Source: Frankiaceae bacterium
GTDB taxonomy: Bacteria > Actinomycetota > Actinomycetes > BP-191
Assembly: GCA_030840645.1 (NCBI GenBank)
Contig: JAVEEC010000026.1
Location: 47,192 to 111,191 of the forward strand
DNA length: 64,000 nt
Direction: 5' to 3'
The notes under the pieces: generated by a model
Databases searched by the model: none
What the model saw: the letters and a program-made list of their open reading frames with translations, nothing else
What the model was told of the DNA's origin: nothing
Program-made: the position numbers and the translations under genes
Shown here: piece after piece, positions 36,975 through 45,127 of the stretch
Position numbering within the stretch: the stretch's first letter is position 1
Layout of the letters: each line of letters begins with the position of its first letter

Positions 36975-37892
36975 TTATCGGGTGTTGCGGCAGGGCACGG
37001 TCAGGCCGACGTACCCGGCGATGCGGAACGTGCACGCCGACCCGCTGCCCGACCGCCGCAGGGCCTCCTCGCGCTCCATCGCGGAGAGCCCGGCGAACGG
37101 CGTGCTGGACGTCGACGACCAGTGCCCGGTGCCGGTCAACAGGCCGCCCGAGGGTCCGACGACGATGCTGTCGCCGACCACCATGAGCCCGCCCGCGGTG
37201 GCGGTCGGGCCGGCTCCGGTGGTTGCGGTACCGGTCCGGTACGCGGCGTCGAGCGGGCGGCCGGTCGCGCCCGCCGCCGGCTGCCAGACCGCGACCGAGG
37301 CGAGCAGCGCGGCGCCCGCGGCGAGGGCGGCGCCCGCAGGCAGGGTGGGCGAGGAGACCGCGCGGCGCAGCCACGCGCAGGCGATGCCGACGGCGCCGGC
37401 CGTCAGCTCCATCACGGCGACCAGCTTGCGGCGCGCGCGGGTACGCGCCATCCGCACCGCCGCGGGCGAGCGGTGGCGGCCGGCCTCCTCGGCGACCAGC
37501 TCCTCGCAGACCGCGTCGACGACCGTGCGCCGCTGGTCGTCCGGCATCGCCGCGAGGGCCCGGCCCGCGCGGGCGACGTCGAGGCGCGCGAGAACGACGC
37601 GGTCGACCGATGAGGCGTCCACGAGAACGTCGTCCGGCAGCGCGCCGACGGGGCGCGCCCACCGGTCGGCCCTGCGGTGGTGGTCGCGGGCGGCGTTGAG
37701 CGCGATGGTCGTGATCAGCGGGCGGACCGGCCGGTCGTCGAAGACCCGGCCCCACGCGGCGTAGAGCCGCGCCGCGGCGTCCTGCAGCACGTCGTCCACG
37801 TCGTCGGCGGGGACGCCGTTGCGCGCGAGCATGCGGCGCAGGCGCGGGACCTCGTGCGCCCACTCGGTGGCGAAGAACTCTTCCGCCTGCAT
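36975..37892 (-). CDS. ECF sigma factor with C-terminal membrane and outer domain
   Basis: A 305-aa protein. Residues of about 1-90 are sigma region 2 (DDVDDVLQDAAARLYAAWGR, RPLITTIALNAARDHHRR). Region 4-like residues follow (ALAAMPDDQRRTVVDAV, then VRMARTRARRKL, about 110-160). A hydrophobic segment (about 180-203, AGAALAAGAALLASVAVW) and an outer C-terminal domain of about 95 residues with two Cys (ACTF, VPCRN) complete it. No separate anti-sigma gene is adjacent, so the membrane tail may tether or inhibit the sigma domain. ATG at 37892. A perfect palindrome lies 58-71 bases upstream. It heads the minus-strand cluster that includes the vWA protein and FtsH. Confidence 0.8.
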   Translation of the reverse strand: MQAEEFFATEWAHEVPRLRRMLARNGVPADDVDDVLQDAAARLYAAWGRVFDDRPVRPLITTIALNAARDHHRRADRWARPVGALPDDVLVDASSVDRVVLARLDVARAGRALAAMPDDQRRTVVDAVCEELVAEEAGRHRSPAAVRMARTRARRKLVAVMELTAGAVGIACAWLRRAVSSPTLPAGAALAAGAALLASVAVWQPAAGATGRPLDAAYRTGTATTGAGPTATAGGLMVVGDSIVVGPSGGLLTGTGHWSSTSSTPFAGLSAMEREEALRRSGSGSACTFRIAGYVGLTVPCRNTR

Positions 37893-37949
37893 GCGCCTGC
37901 CCTTCCGCCGCGCCGGACGAGCCGGTGGGCCGGGTTACGAAGGTACATG

Positions 37950-37963
37950 CCCGACATGTCGGG
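37950..37963. promoter_or_regulatory. perfect 14-bp palindrome upstream of sigma factor gene
   Basis: CCCGACATGTCGGG, perfectly self-complementary, flanked by a further GGTAC/GTACC dyad. It lies between the carbonic anhydrase stop and the sigma factor start. With no loop it is a poor terminator, so a dimeric regulator site is more likely. Confidence 0.55.
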
Positions 37964-37993
37964 TACCAGCCCGCCCGCGGTCGTGCTACGCGG

Positions 37994-38434
37994 TCAGGGT
38001 TGCGGGCGCTCCCAGCGGACGACCTCGTCGGCGCGGCCGGTCACGAGGTCGTACACCAGCCCCTCGACGACGCGGACCGGCGCGAGGAACGCCGTCTGCG
38101 CGATGACCTCGACGTCGCGCCGCAGGGCTTCGGCGTGGTCCGCGATCGGGTAGAAGCCGAGGTCCGCGCCGGTCCGCTGCCGCAGCTCCTCGTCGGTGAC
38201 GCCGGCGAGCCCGCAGCCGGTGTGCTGCATCACCAGAACGGTGTCCACCCCGAACATGTGCGTCGAGAGCGCGAGGCTGCGCAGCACGTCCTCGGTGACC
38301 CGGCCGCCCGCGTTGCGGAGGATGTGCGCCTCGCCAAGACCGAGGCCCAGCGCCTGGAACACGTCGATGCGCGCGTCCATGCACGTCACCACGGCGAGGT
38401 GGCGGGACGGGGTGGCGCTCGGCATCGCGGTCAT
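37994..38434 (-). CDS. beta-class carbonic anhydrase
   Basis: A 146-aa protein that hydrates CO2 to bicarbonate. It has the zinc ligands and dyad of the small beta class: CMDARID (Cys-x-Asp-x-Arg) near residue 18 and QHTGCG (His-x-x-Cys) near residue 70, with HILRNAGGRVTEDVLRSL between them as is typical. The length is short but complete for this subclass. ATG at 38434 is preferred; ATG 38425 is a near alternative. It is 101 bases upstream of the sigma factor gene on the same strand and divergent from bioY. Confidence 0.93.
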   Translation of the reverse strand: MTAMPSATPSRHLAVVTCMDARIDVFQALGLGLGEAHILRNAGGRVTEDVLRSLALSTHMFGVDTVLVMQHTGCGLAGVTDEELRQRTGADLGFYPIADHAEALRRDVEVIAQTAFLAPVRVVEGLVYDLVTGRADEVVRWERPQP

Positions 38435-38550
38435 GGCACGCAGGCTTTCGCGTCGGGGGGCGGCGGCGCAAAACGGGGAGGGTCGCGTAACCTGCGTCGT
38501 TCCGCGGAGTCGTACCCGCAACGCCCGCCGAACGAGAGGTCCCTCGCCGC

Positions 38551-39141
38551 ATGTCAGACGCAGCCGTCGTCCACCGCCCGCTCGTCCTCGCCGATCTCGT
38601 CCCGCGCCACGCCGTCCGCGACGTCACGCTCGTCGTCGCGGGCGCCGCGTTCGTGGGGCTGGCCGCGCAGGTGTCGTTCCACATCCCCGGCACACCGGTG
38701 CCGGTCACGGGGCAGACGTTCGCGGTGCTGCTCGCCGGCGCGGCGCTCGGCTGGTGGCGCGCGCTGCTGAGCATGGCGCTGTACCTGCTCGCGGGGGCCG
38801 CCGGGCTGCCGTGGTACGCGGCCCACGGCAGCGGCTGGGGCGGACCGTCGTTCGGCTACGTCGTCGGCTTCGTCCTCGCGGCGACCGTCGTCGGGTACCT
38901 CGCCGGGCGGGGCGGCGACCGCACGCCGCTGCGGACGTTCGCCACCATGGCGGCCGGCACGCTGCTGATCTACGCGGTCGGCGTGCCGTGGCTCGCGGCG
39001 TCGTTGCACGTCGGGCTCGGCAAGGCGGTCGCGCTCGGCGCCCGGCCGTTCCTCGGCGGGGACGCGCTCAAGGCCGCCGCCGCCGCGGGGCTGCTCCCCG
39101 CGGCGTGGCGGTTGGTCTCGCGCTCGACGCCACCCGAGTGA
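38551..39141 (+). CDS. bioY: biotin transporter substrate-binding subunit BioY
   Basis: A 196-aa integral membrane S-component of an ECF-type biotin importer. About six hydrophobic segments are present. The family signature is clear: FHIPGTPVPVTGQTFAVLLAGAALGW followed by AALLSMALYLLAGAAGLPW-type sequence (here RALLSMALYLLAGAAGLPW) and GPSFGYVVGFVLAA. No ECF ATPase or T-component (BioM/BioN) is adjacent, so it would use a shared module or work alone. ATG at 38551 has GAGAGG about 11 bases upstream. No biotin-repressor site was recognised. Confidence 0.93.
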   Translation: MSDAAVVHRPLVLADLVPRHAVRDVTLVVAGAAFVGLAAQVSFHIPGTPVPVTGQTFAVLLAGAALGWWRALLSMALYLLAGAAGLPWYAAHGSGWGGPSFGYVVGFVLAATVVGYLAGRGGDRTPLRTFATMAAGTLLIYAVGVPWLAASLHVGLGKAVALGARPFLGGDALKAAAAAGLLPAAWRLVSRSTPPE

Positions 39142-39214
39142 CCGTTCAGGCTGCGTTCAGGTGCGGCCGCTAGGAAGAGCGCGGTAGGTCCTCCCGCCCA
39201 TCCCAGGAGACGCC

Positions 39215-41035
39215 GTGTTCTCGATCGCGTACGCGAGCAACGAGCTGCGCCGCCGGCGCTCCCGTACCGTCCTCACCGCACTCGGCCTCGCTTCCGGCGT
39301 CGGCTTGGTCATGGGCATCGTCGGTGTGTCGCAAGGGCTCGACCAGGCGCAGCAGCGAGTGCTCTCGCCGCTCGCGTCGGTCGGCACCGACATCCTCGTG
39401 ACGCGAACGGTCGCCGCGACGCCGCCGTCGACCGGCGCGAGCGCGACGCCGACGCCGACCCCGACGTCGGGGCGGCAGAACGGCGGGGGCGGGTTCATCG
39501 CCGGACCGGGCGGAGGCGGCGGCGGCCGCGGCCAGGGCGGCGGGCTGGCGGCGTTGAACGACGCCGACACCGCCGCGCTGCTCGCGGAGAACTCCTCGGT
39601 CGTCACCGACCTGTCCAAGCTCGGCAAGCCCGGCACCAAGTTCACCCGCGACTTCTTCCTGCCCGGCACGCTGCTGTCGTTCCCCGACGCGGCGATCGCG
39701 CAGGTCACGTCGGTCGACGGGGTGACCTCCGCGGTCGGCGGGCTGACGCTGATCGCGCAGCACCAGAGCGGCACCGTCCCGAACATCGTCGCCACGGTCA
39801 AGACCGGCGGCGAGACGCTGACGGCCACCGCGCGGCCGGCGGCGCTGACCGACGCGGAACGCACCGCGCTGCGGTCGTGCATCCAGTCGAGCGGCGGCTT
39901 CGGCGACGACACCACCCGCCCGTCGTCCGCGCCGCGGCCCAGCGGCAGCCCGGGGACGGGCGGCGGCGGCCGGGGCGGCAGGCTCGGCGGCTTCGGCGGC
40001 GGCGCGTTCGAGAAGTGCCTGCCGAAGCGGTTCCAGGAGTACAACGCCAGCGTCGTCACCCCGCTGCGCACCATCCAGCAGATCGTCAACCCGCCCGCGA
40101 CCGACACGACCAGCCAGAGCTACACGGCGGCCGGCGTCGACGCGGCGTCGCCCGGCGCGGGCCTGGTGACCGACGCGCAGGTCAGCACCGGCACGTGGTT
40201 CACCACCGGCGCGAAGGACGAGGTGCTGGTCAACACGGCGTACGCCTCGAAGAAGGCCGTCAAGGTCGGCGACACGCTGCCGATCAACGGCACGTCGTAC
40301 CGCGTCGTCGGTCTCGTGCAGCCGACGCTGACCGGCAACACGGCCGACCTCTACTTCCCGCTCGCCACCCTCCAGGCGCTGTCGAGCAAGACCGGCCGGG
40401 TGAACGAAGTGCTGGTCAAGGTGAGCAACGCCTCGCAGGTCGACCGCGTCGCCGCCGAGATCAAGACGCTGCTCCCCGGCGCGCAGGTCATCACGACGAA
40501 GAGCCTGGCGGACAGCGTGACCGGCAGCCTGCACGACGCCCAGCAGCTCGCATCGCGGCTCGGCGGCGCGCTCGCGGTCATCGTGCTGGCGGCGGCGTTC
40601 GTCATCGCGGTGCTGCTGACGTTGTCGTCGGTCGCGAAGCGCGTGCGCGAAATCGGCACGCTCCGCGCGCTCGGCTGGTCCCGGCGCCGCGTCGTCCGCC
40701 AGCTGCTCACCGAGACCGTCGGGATCGGGCTGCTCGGTGGCGCCCTCGGGGTCGCCGTCGGGTACGCGGTGTCGGCCGCGGTGCACGCGTTCTCGCCGGT
40801 GCTCACGGCGACGACCGCGGGCGTGCAGGCGGGCGCGTCGAACGCCTCCGCGCTGTTCGGCCGCGCGGCGCCCGATGCCATCTCCTCGACGGTCCGGCTC
40901 ACCGCCCCCATCTCGCTCGGCACCATCGCGCTCGGCATGGGCTGCGCGGTGGTCGGCGGGCTGTTCGCCGGCGCCGTCGGCGGCTGGCGCGCGGCCCGGC
41001 TCGCCCCCTCGGTCGCGCTCCGCGACCTCGGCTGA
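39215..41035 (+). CDS. MacB/FtsX-type ABC transporter permease
   Basis: A 606-aa membrane protein with four transmembrane segments (about 18-40 and three in the last 190 residues) and a large extracytoplasmic domain, as in MacB/LolC permeases. The outer domain contains two low-complexity Gly/Pro/Ser/Thr inserts, one near residues 70-110 (with runs of Gly) and one near 235-270. The cytoplasmic coupling segment VAKRVREIGTLRALGWSRRRV is characteristic. GTG at 39215 has GGAG 6 bases upstream. The cognate ATPase gene starts 13 bases downstream. Likely exports a lipid, peptide or drug or acts in envelope remodelling; substrate unknown. Confidence 0.92.
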   Translation: MFSIAYASNELRRRRSRTVLTALGLASGVGLVMGIVGVSQGLDQAQQRVLSPLASVGTDILVTRTVAATPPSTGASATPTPTPTSGRQNGGGGFIAGPGGGGGGRGQGGGLAALNDADTAALLAENSSVVTDLSKLGKPGTKFTRDFFLPGTLLSFPDAAIAQVTSVDGVTSAVGGLTLIAQHQSGTVPNIVATVKTGGETLTATARPAALTDAERTALRSCIQSSGGFGDDTTRPSSAPRPSGSPGTGGGGRGGRLGGFGGGAFEKCLPKRFQEYNASVVTPLRTIQQIVNPPATDTTSQSYTAAGVDAASPGAGLVTDAQVSTGTWFTTGAKDEVLVNTAYASKKAVKVGDTLPINGTSYRVVGLVQPTLTGNTADLYFPLATLQALSSKTGRVNEVLVKVSNASQVDRVAAEIKTLLPGAQVITTKSLADSVTGSLHDAQQLASRLGGALAVIVLAAAFVIAVLLTLSSVAKRVREIGTLRALGWSRRRVVRQLLTETVGIGLLGGALGVAVGYAVSAAVHAFSPVLTATTAGVQAGASNASALFGRAAPDAISSTVRLTAPISLGTIALGMGCAVVGGLFAGAVGGWRAARLAPSVALRDLG

Positions 41036-41048
41036 CAGGAGCGCGACG

Positions 41049-41741
41049 ATGACCCCCCTGTACGTCCTCGAAGGTGTCGAGCGCCGCTACGACCGCGGCG
41101 GCACGACCGTCCACGCGCTGCGCGGCGTCGACCTGACGATCGACGGCGGCGAGCTGCTCGCGGTCGAGGGGCCGAGCGGCTCGGGCAAGAGCACGCTGCT
41201 CCAGCTCCTCGGCGCGCTGGACACGCCGACCGCCGGCCGGGTGGCGTTCGACGGCCAGCAGCTCGCGCAGGCGCGCGACGCGACGCTGACCGGCCTGCGC
41301 AGCGAGGCGATCGGGTTCGTGTTCCAGCAGTTCAACCTGATCCCCACGCTGACCGCGGCGGAGAACGTCGAGATCGCGATGGTGCCGCGGACGCGGTCCA
41401 AGGCGGCGCGCGCGCAGCGCGTGACCGCGCTGCTCGAACAGGTCGGCCTCGCCGACAGGCGCGACCACCTGCCGTCGCGCCTGTCCGGCGGCGAGCAGCA
41501 GCGCGTCGCCATCGCGCGGGCGCTGGCCAACGGTCCCCGCGTCGTCCTCGCCGACGAGCCGACCGGCAACCTCGACTCGGTCACCGCGACCGAGGTGGTC
41601 GACCTGCTGGCCGGGCTCTGCGACGAGCAGGGCGTGACGGTCGTGCTGGTGACACACGACGACGAGGTCGCGAGCCGGGCGCGGCGGCGGATCAGGCTGC
41701 GCAGCGGCGAGGTCGTGAGCGACACGGGGACGCCCGCGTAA
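41049..41741 (+). CDS. LolD/MacB-type ABC transporter ATPase
   Basis: A 230-aa ATPase partner of the preceding permease. Walker A GPSGSGKST, Q-loop FVFQQFNLIPTLT (typical of the MacB/LolD family), signature LSGGEQQRVAIARAL, Walker B VVLADEPTGNLDS and the switch THDDEVA are all intact. ATG at 41049 lies 13 bases after the permease stop with AGGAG nearby. Together they form a two-gene exporter unit; the usual third periplasmic component is absent. Confidence 0.95.
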   Translation: MTPLYVLEGVERRYDRGGTTVHALRGVDLTIDGGELLAVEGPSGSGKSTLLQLLGALDTPTAGRVAFDGQQLAQARDATLTGLRSEAIGFVFQQFNLIPTLTAAENVEIAMVPRTRSKAARAQRVTALLEQVGLADRRDHLPSRLSGGEQQRVAIARALANGPRVVLADEPTGNLDSVTATEVVDLLAGLCDEQGVTVVLVTHDDEVASRARRRIRLRSGEVVSDTGTPA

Positions 41742-41759
41742 CGGCATACGGTCTGGCGC

Positions 41760-43001
41760 ATGGACGAACGCCTCGGACGGCTGCGCCGGATGAAGGCGTT
41801 CGCGACCGGCCTGCTCGCGGTCGCGGCGGGCGTCTACGTCGCGACCGTCGTCGTCGGGGGCGAAGGACTGCTGCTCGGCTACGTGCGCGCCGCGAGCGAG
41901 GCCGCGATGGTCGGCGGGCTCGCGGACTGGTTCGCGGTGACCGCGCTGTTCCGGCGCCCGCTCGGGCTGCCGATCCCGCACACGGCGTTGATCCCGACCA
42001 AGAAGGACGCGCTCGCGGCGAACCTCGGGACGTTCATGACCGAGCACTTCCTCACCCGCGACGCGATCCGCGACCGGCTCTCCGGCGCGGGCGTCATCCC
42101 GAGGCTCGGCGCGTGGCTGGCCGACCCCGCGCACGCCGAGGCGGTGAGCCGCCGGGCCTGCGCCGCGGCGGCCGACGCGGCGGAGGCGGTCCGGCCGGAG
42201 GCGGCGGCGGGCGCGCTGGTCGAACTGGCGAGCCACGACGCCGCCCGGCGCTCGTACGCGCCACTGCTCGGCCGGCTGCTCGCCGAGACGGTCGAGTCCG
42301 GCACTCACCGGCCGCTCGTCGACCTGATCGTCGACCAGAGCCACCGATGGCTGCGCGCCAACCGCGACGTCCTCGCCCACTGGCTGAAGGAGACCGTCGA
42401 GGCGTCGAGCGTCGTCGCCTGGGTGTTCACGACGGACAAGCGCGCGCGGCGCGCGATCGACGAGCTGGTCCGCCTCGCCGCGCAGGTCGCGGGGGACCCG
42501 GAGCACGAGCTGCGGCGGACGTTCGACAAACTGCTGCTCGGCCTCGCGGACGACCTGCGGGGCAACGACTCCACCGCCGCGAGCGTCGACGCGGCGATCG
42601 GCCGGTTCCTCGCCTCCGAGGACACGAGGCGATGGGTGGAGGACGTGCTCGCCGACGCGCTCGCGTCGCTGCGCGCGCTGCTGCGCGACCCGGACAGCGA
42701 CCTGTCGCGCAACGCCGCCCGCTGGGTCGCCGACGTCGGGCGGCGCGCGGTCGAGGACGCGGCGTTCCAGGATCGGCTGGGCGACGCGGTCGAGCGGGCG
42801 GCGCTCTACGTCGTCGACAACTACGCCGGCGAGTTCACCTCGCTGGTCGAGACGACCGTCGCCGGGTGGGACGGCGCCGACGCCGCGACGCGGATCGAGC
42901 GCGCGGTCGGCCACGACCTGCAGTTCATCCGCGTCAACGGCACCCTGGTCGGCGCGCTCGCGGGCGTCGCGATCCACGCCCTCGCGCTCGTTCTCGACTG
43001 A
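41760..43001 (+). CDS. DUF445 family membrane protein
   Basis: A 413-aa protein of the DUF445 family. The N-terminal membrane segment (FATGLLAVAAGVYVATVVV) is followed by the family-typical GGLADWFAVTALFRRPLGLPIPHTALIP. A long helical region and a second hydrophobic segment at the C-terminus (LVGALAGVAIHALALVLD) complete the fold. The family's role is unknown, although envelope association is usual. ATG at 41760 is 18 bases after the ATPase stop, so it may belong to the same transcript, which ends at the strong hairpin at 43008. Confidence 0.93.
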   Translation: MDERLGRLRRMKAFATGLLAVAAGVYVATVVVGGEGLLLGYVRAASEAAMVGGLADWFAVTALFRRPLGLPIPHTALIPTKKDALAANLGTFMTEHFLTRDAIRDRLSGAGVIPRLGAWLADPAHAEAVSRRACAAAADAAEAVRPEAAAGALVELASHDAARRSYAPLLGRLLAETVESGTHRPLVDLIVDQSHRWLRANRDVLAHWLKETVEASSVVAWVFTTDKRARRAIDELVRLAAQVAGDPEHELRRTFDKLLLGLADDLRGNDSTAASVDAAIGRFLASEDTRRWVEDVLADALASLRALLRDPDSDLSRNAARWVADVGRRAVEDAAFQDRLGDAVERAALYVVDNYAGEFTSLVETTVAGWDGADAATRIERAVGHDLQFIRVNGTLVGALAGVAIHALALVLD

Positions 43002-43007
43002 GCGGCA

Positions 43008-43042
43008 ATCCGCCCCGGGCCGGCGAGCGGCCCGGGGCGGAT
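43008..43042. terminator. bidirectional hairpin terminator
   Basis: Perfect 15-bp stem (43008-43022 pairing with 43028-43042) around a 5-base loop GCGAG, very GC-rich, followed by ATTT. It sits between convergent genes ending at 43001 and 43062, as expected for a two-way terminator. The U-run is short, common in high-GC actinobacteria. Confidence 0.85.
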
Positions 43043-43061
43043 ATTTGCCTGTGCTAACTAA

Positions 43062-43664
43062 CTAGCAGGGCTGCGTCCAGGAGATCTTCGACGCCGTGTC
43101 GCGGCGCAGCGCGACGTCGGTCAGGACGTTGAACTCGTACTGCACCGCGTCGACCTTCACGTTCGTCAGCGTCGCCGGGAACGTCGTGCTGCCGGCCGGC
43201 AGGCTGATCTGGACGACGCCGTTGGTGCCGGTGAACGCCGCGCCGGACGTGCCGACCAGGCTGAAGCTGCCGCCCGGCGACGAGTAGTGCCAGAGCGTGT
43301 AGTCGCCGGCGCCGGCCGCGCCGCTCGCCGTGAGGTAGGCGGCGTGCAGCTCGTAGTACGCGCCGAAGTTCACCGGGTCGTCCCAGGTGAACGTGTACTC
43401 GGTGTTCGGGGAGGTGGTGAGGTTCGAGATCTGGATGTTGACGGTCTGCGCCGCACCCGAACCGAGCAGGAACGCGCCGGTGACGTCGATCGCCGTGGTG
43501 GGCCGGACCAGCGTGTTGGCGGAGGTGCCGATGAACTGGTCGCCCGCCGGGTCGGTCAGGACGAAGCCGTGGCAGTCGGGCGCGGGCGGCGCGGCGAACG
43601 CCGGGCCGGCCAGGGCGACGACGCCGGCGACGGCGGCGAGGGTCGTGCGGAGGCGCGCGGACAT
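43062..43664 (-). CDS. secreted protein of unknown function
   Basis: A 200-aa exported protein with a signal peptide (LRTTLAAVAGVVALAGPAFA, cleavage near residue 25). The mature part is beta-rich, low in charge, and contains Cys near both ends (DCHGF and the C-terminal QPC), perhaps a disulfide. No family recognised. ATG at 43664 has AAAGG about 9 bases upstream. It follows the 195-aa gene on the same strand by 113 bases. Confidence 0.8.
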   Translation of the reverse strand: MSARLRTTLAAVAGVVALAGPAFAAPPAPDCHGFVLTDPAGDQFIGTSANTLVRPTTAIDVTGAFLLGSGAAQTVNIQISNLTTSPNTEYTFTWDDPVNFGAYYELHAAYLTASGAAGAGDYTLWHYSSPGGSFSLVGTSGAAFTGTNGVVQISLPAGSTTFPATLTNVKVDAVQYEFNVLTDVALRRDTASKISWTQPC

Positions 43665-43777
43665 AGGGGATGCCTTTCGAATGGGGTGGAGGGGGACGCG
43701 AGCGCGGGCCCCGTTCCAGGGACCGGCGCCGCGCGGCGAGACATTCGCCACGGTCCTGGCCGAGTCCTGCCGGCGGG

Positions 43778-44365
43778 TCAGCCGTGCGTGTCCTGAACGG
43801 GGGTGCTGCCGTTGCAGACGACGCGGATGCGCGCGTCGTTGTCCTCCTTGCCGTCCTTGCCGAACCGCACCTCGACGTGGCCCTCCTCGGCCTTGCGGTC
43901 GAGGACGGTGTAGCCGTTCGCCGGGCTGGCGTAGACGAGGCTCGGCGTGCCGTTCGCGCAGCGGACCCCGACACTGCCGCCACGGCTGCTGAACGTCCGG
44001 GTCTGCGGCGGCTGCTGCGTGGGCGGGCGGGACGACGTCCGGGTCGCGACCGGCGCGGGGGTACGGCTGGTGGGCCGGGCGGACGGCGTTGCCGAGCGGG
44101 TTGAGGGTGTCGAGCGGGTCGAGGGGGTCGAGGGGGTCGAGCGGGTCGAGGGGGTCGCGGTCGCGGACCGGCTCGGCGAGGCGACCGCCCGGCTGACCTC
44201 GGCGCGGGTCAGGGGAGCCACGGTCGGGTCGCCGACCTGGCTGGCGACGAGGTTGACCGCGACCAGGCCGGTGCCGACGGCGGCCACGGCGCCGGCCAGC
44301 CACACGGCGGCGAGCAGCAGCGGGGAACGGGGCGCGCGCTGGGGTCCTGACACGTCTCCCAGCAT
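43778..44365 (-). CDS. anchored protein with Ser/Thr/Pro repeat linker
   Basis: A 195-aa single-pass protein: an N-terminal membrane segment (LLLAAVWLAGAVAAVGTGLVAVNLV, split around residues 16-40), a Ser/Thr/Pro/Arg-rich stalk encoded by 9-bp repeats (STPSTRSTPSTPS type), and a C-terminal globular domain of about 75 residues. That domain has two Cys (VRCANG, VVCNGS) and the segment YTVLDRKAEEGHVEVRFGKDG. It is divergent from the response regulator gene (78 bases apart), so it may be controlled by, or feed signals to, that two-component system. ATG at 44365. Confidence 0.8.
   Translation of the reverse strand: MLGDVSGPQRAPRSPLLLAAVWLAGAVAAVGTGLVAVNLVASQVGDPTVAPLTRAEVSRAVASPSRSATATPSTRSTPSTPSTRSTPSTRSATPSARPTSRTPAPVATRTSSRPPTQQPPQTRTFSSRGGSVGVRCANGTPSLVYASPANGYTVLDRKAEEGHVEVRFGKDGKEDNDARIRVVCNGSTPVQDTHG
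44094..44156. repeat. seven 9-bp direct repeats
   Basis: Seven tandem units of GAG(C/G)GGGT(C/T)-type sequence within the Ser/Thr/Pro stalk of the anchored protein. Being a multiple of three, unit gain or loss would change stalk length without shifting frame. Confidence 0.85.
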
Positions 44366-44443
44366 GCACGCGGCTCCCTCAAGACGCGGCCAAGACAGCC
44401 TCAAGCCCGGCCCGCGGGCCGGATTCCGCGTTACGGTCGACAG

Positions 44444-45127
44444 GTGCCGCAGCTCCTGCTCATCGAGGACGACCCGGCGATCCGGTCCGCGTTGACGCGC
44501 GCGCTGACCGAACGCGGTCACGGCGTGCGTTCGGCGCCGACCGGCATGGAGGGGCTCCAGCAGGCGGTGGACGACCGGCCCGACCTCGTCGTCCTCGACC
44601 TCGGCCTGCCGGACATCGACGGCTGCACGCTGCTGCAGATGCTGCGCGCGGTGAGCAGCGTGCCGGTGATCGTGGCGACGGCCCGCGACGACGAGCGGGA
44701 GACCGTTCGCGCGCTCGACGCGGGGGCGGACGACTACGTCGTCAAGCCGTTCGCGGCCGAGCACCTCGACGCGCGAATCAGGGCGGTGCTGCGGCGCGGA
44801 ACGTCGGCGGAGACCGTTGCGGCGCTGGCGGTCGGCGGCCTCGTCATCGACCCGCAGGCACGTACGGCGACCCTCGACGGCAGGACGCTCGACCTCTCGC
44901 GGCTGGAGTTCGACCTGCTCGCGCACCTCGCCGCGCGTTCCGGCACGGTCGTAAGCAAGCGCGAGCTGCTCGCGGACGTCTGGCACCTGCCGTACGGCGG
45001 CGCGGACAAGACCGTCGACGTGCACCTGTCGTGGCTGCGGCGCAAGCTCGGCGAGACGGCGACCGAGCCGGTCTACCTGCACACCGTGCGCGGGGTCGGC
45101 GTGAAGCTCGTCGACCCGGGCGCATGA
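44444..45127 (+). CDS. OmpR-family response regulator
   Basis: A 227-aa two-component regulator. The receiver domain has the acidic pair LLIEDDPAIR, the phospho-acceptor Asp in LVVLDLGLPD (about residue 51), ATARD and the conserved Lys in YVVKPFA. The C-terminal winged helix is OmpR-type (LSRLEFDLLAHLAARSGTVVSKRELL, then DVHLSWLRRKLGE). GTG at 44444. It overlaps the sensor kinase gene as ATGA, so the two are a cognate pair. Target genes are unknown, but the divergent anchored protein is an obvious candidate. Confidence 0.95.
   Translation: MPQLLLIEDDPAIRSALTRALTERGHGVRSAPTGMEGLQQAVDDRPDLVVLDLGLPDIDGCTLLQMLRAVSSVPVIVATARDDERETVRALDAGADDYVVKPFAAEHLDARIRAVLRRGTSAETVAALAVGGLVIDPQARTATLDGRTLDLSRLEFDLLAHLAARSGTVVSKRELLADVWHLPYGGADKTVDVHLSWLRRKLGETATEPVYLHTVRGVGVKLVDPGA

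Noticed and set aside
43008..43042. Perfect hairpin considered as a regulatory operator
   Set aside because: Its position between two convergent stops and 15-bp GC-rich stem fit a terminator much better.
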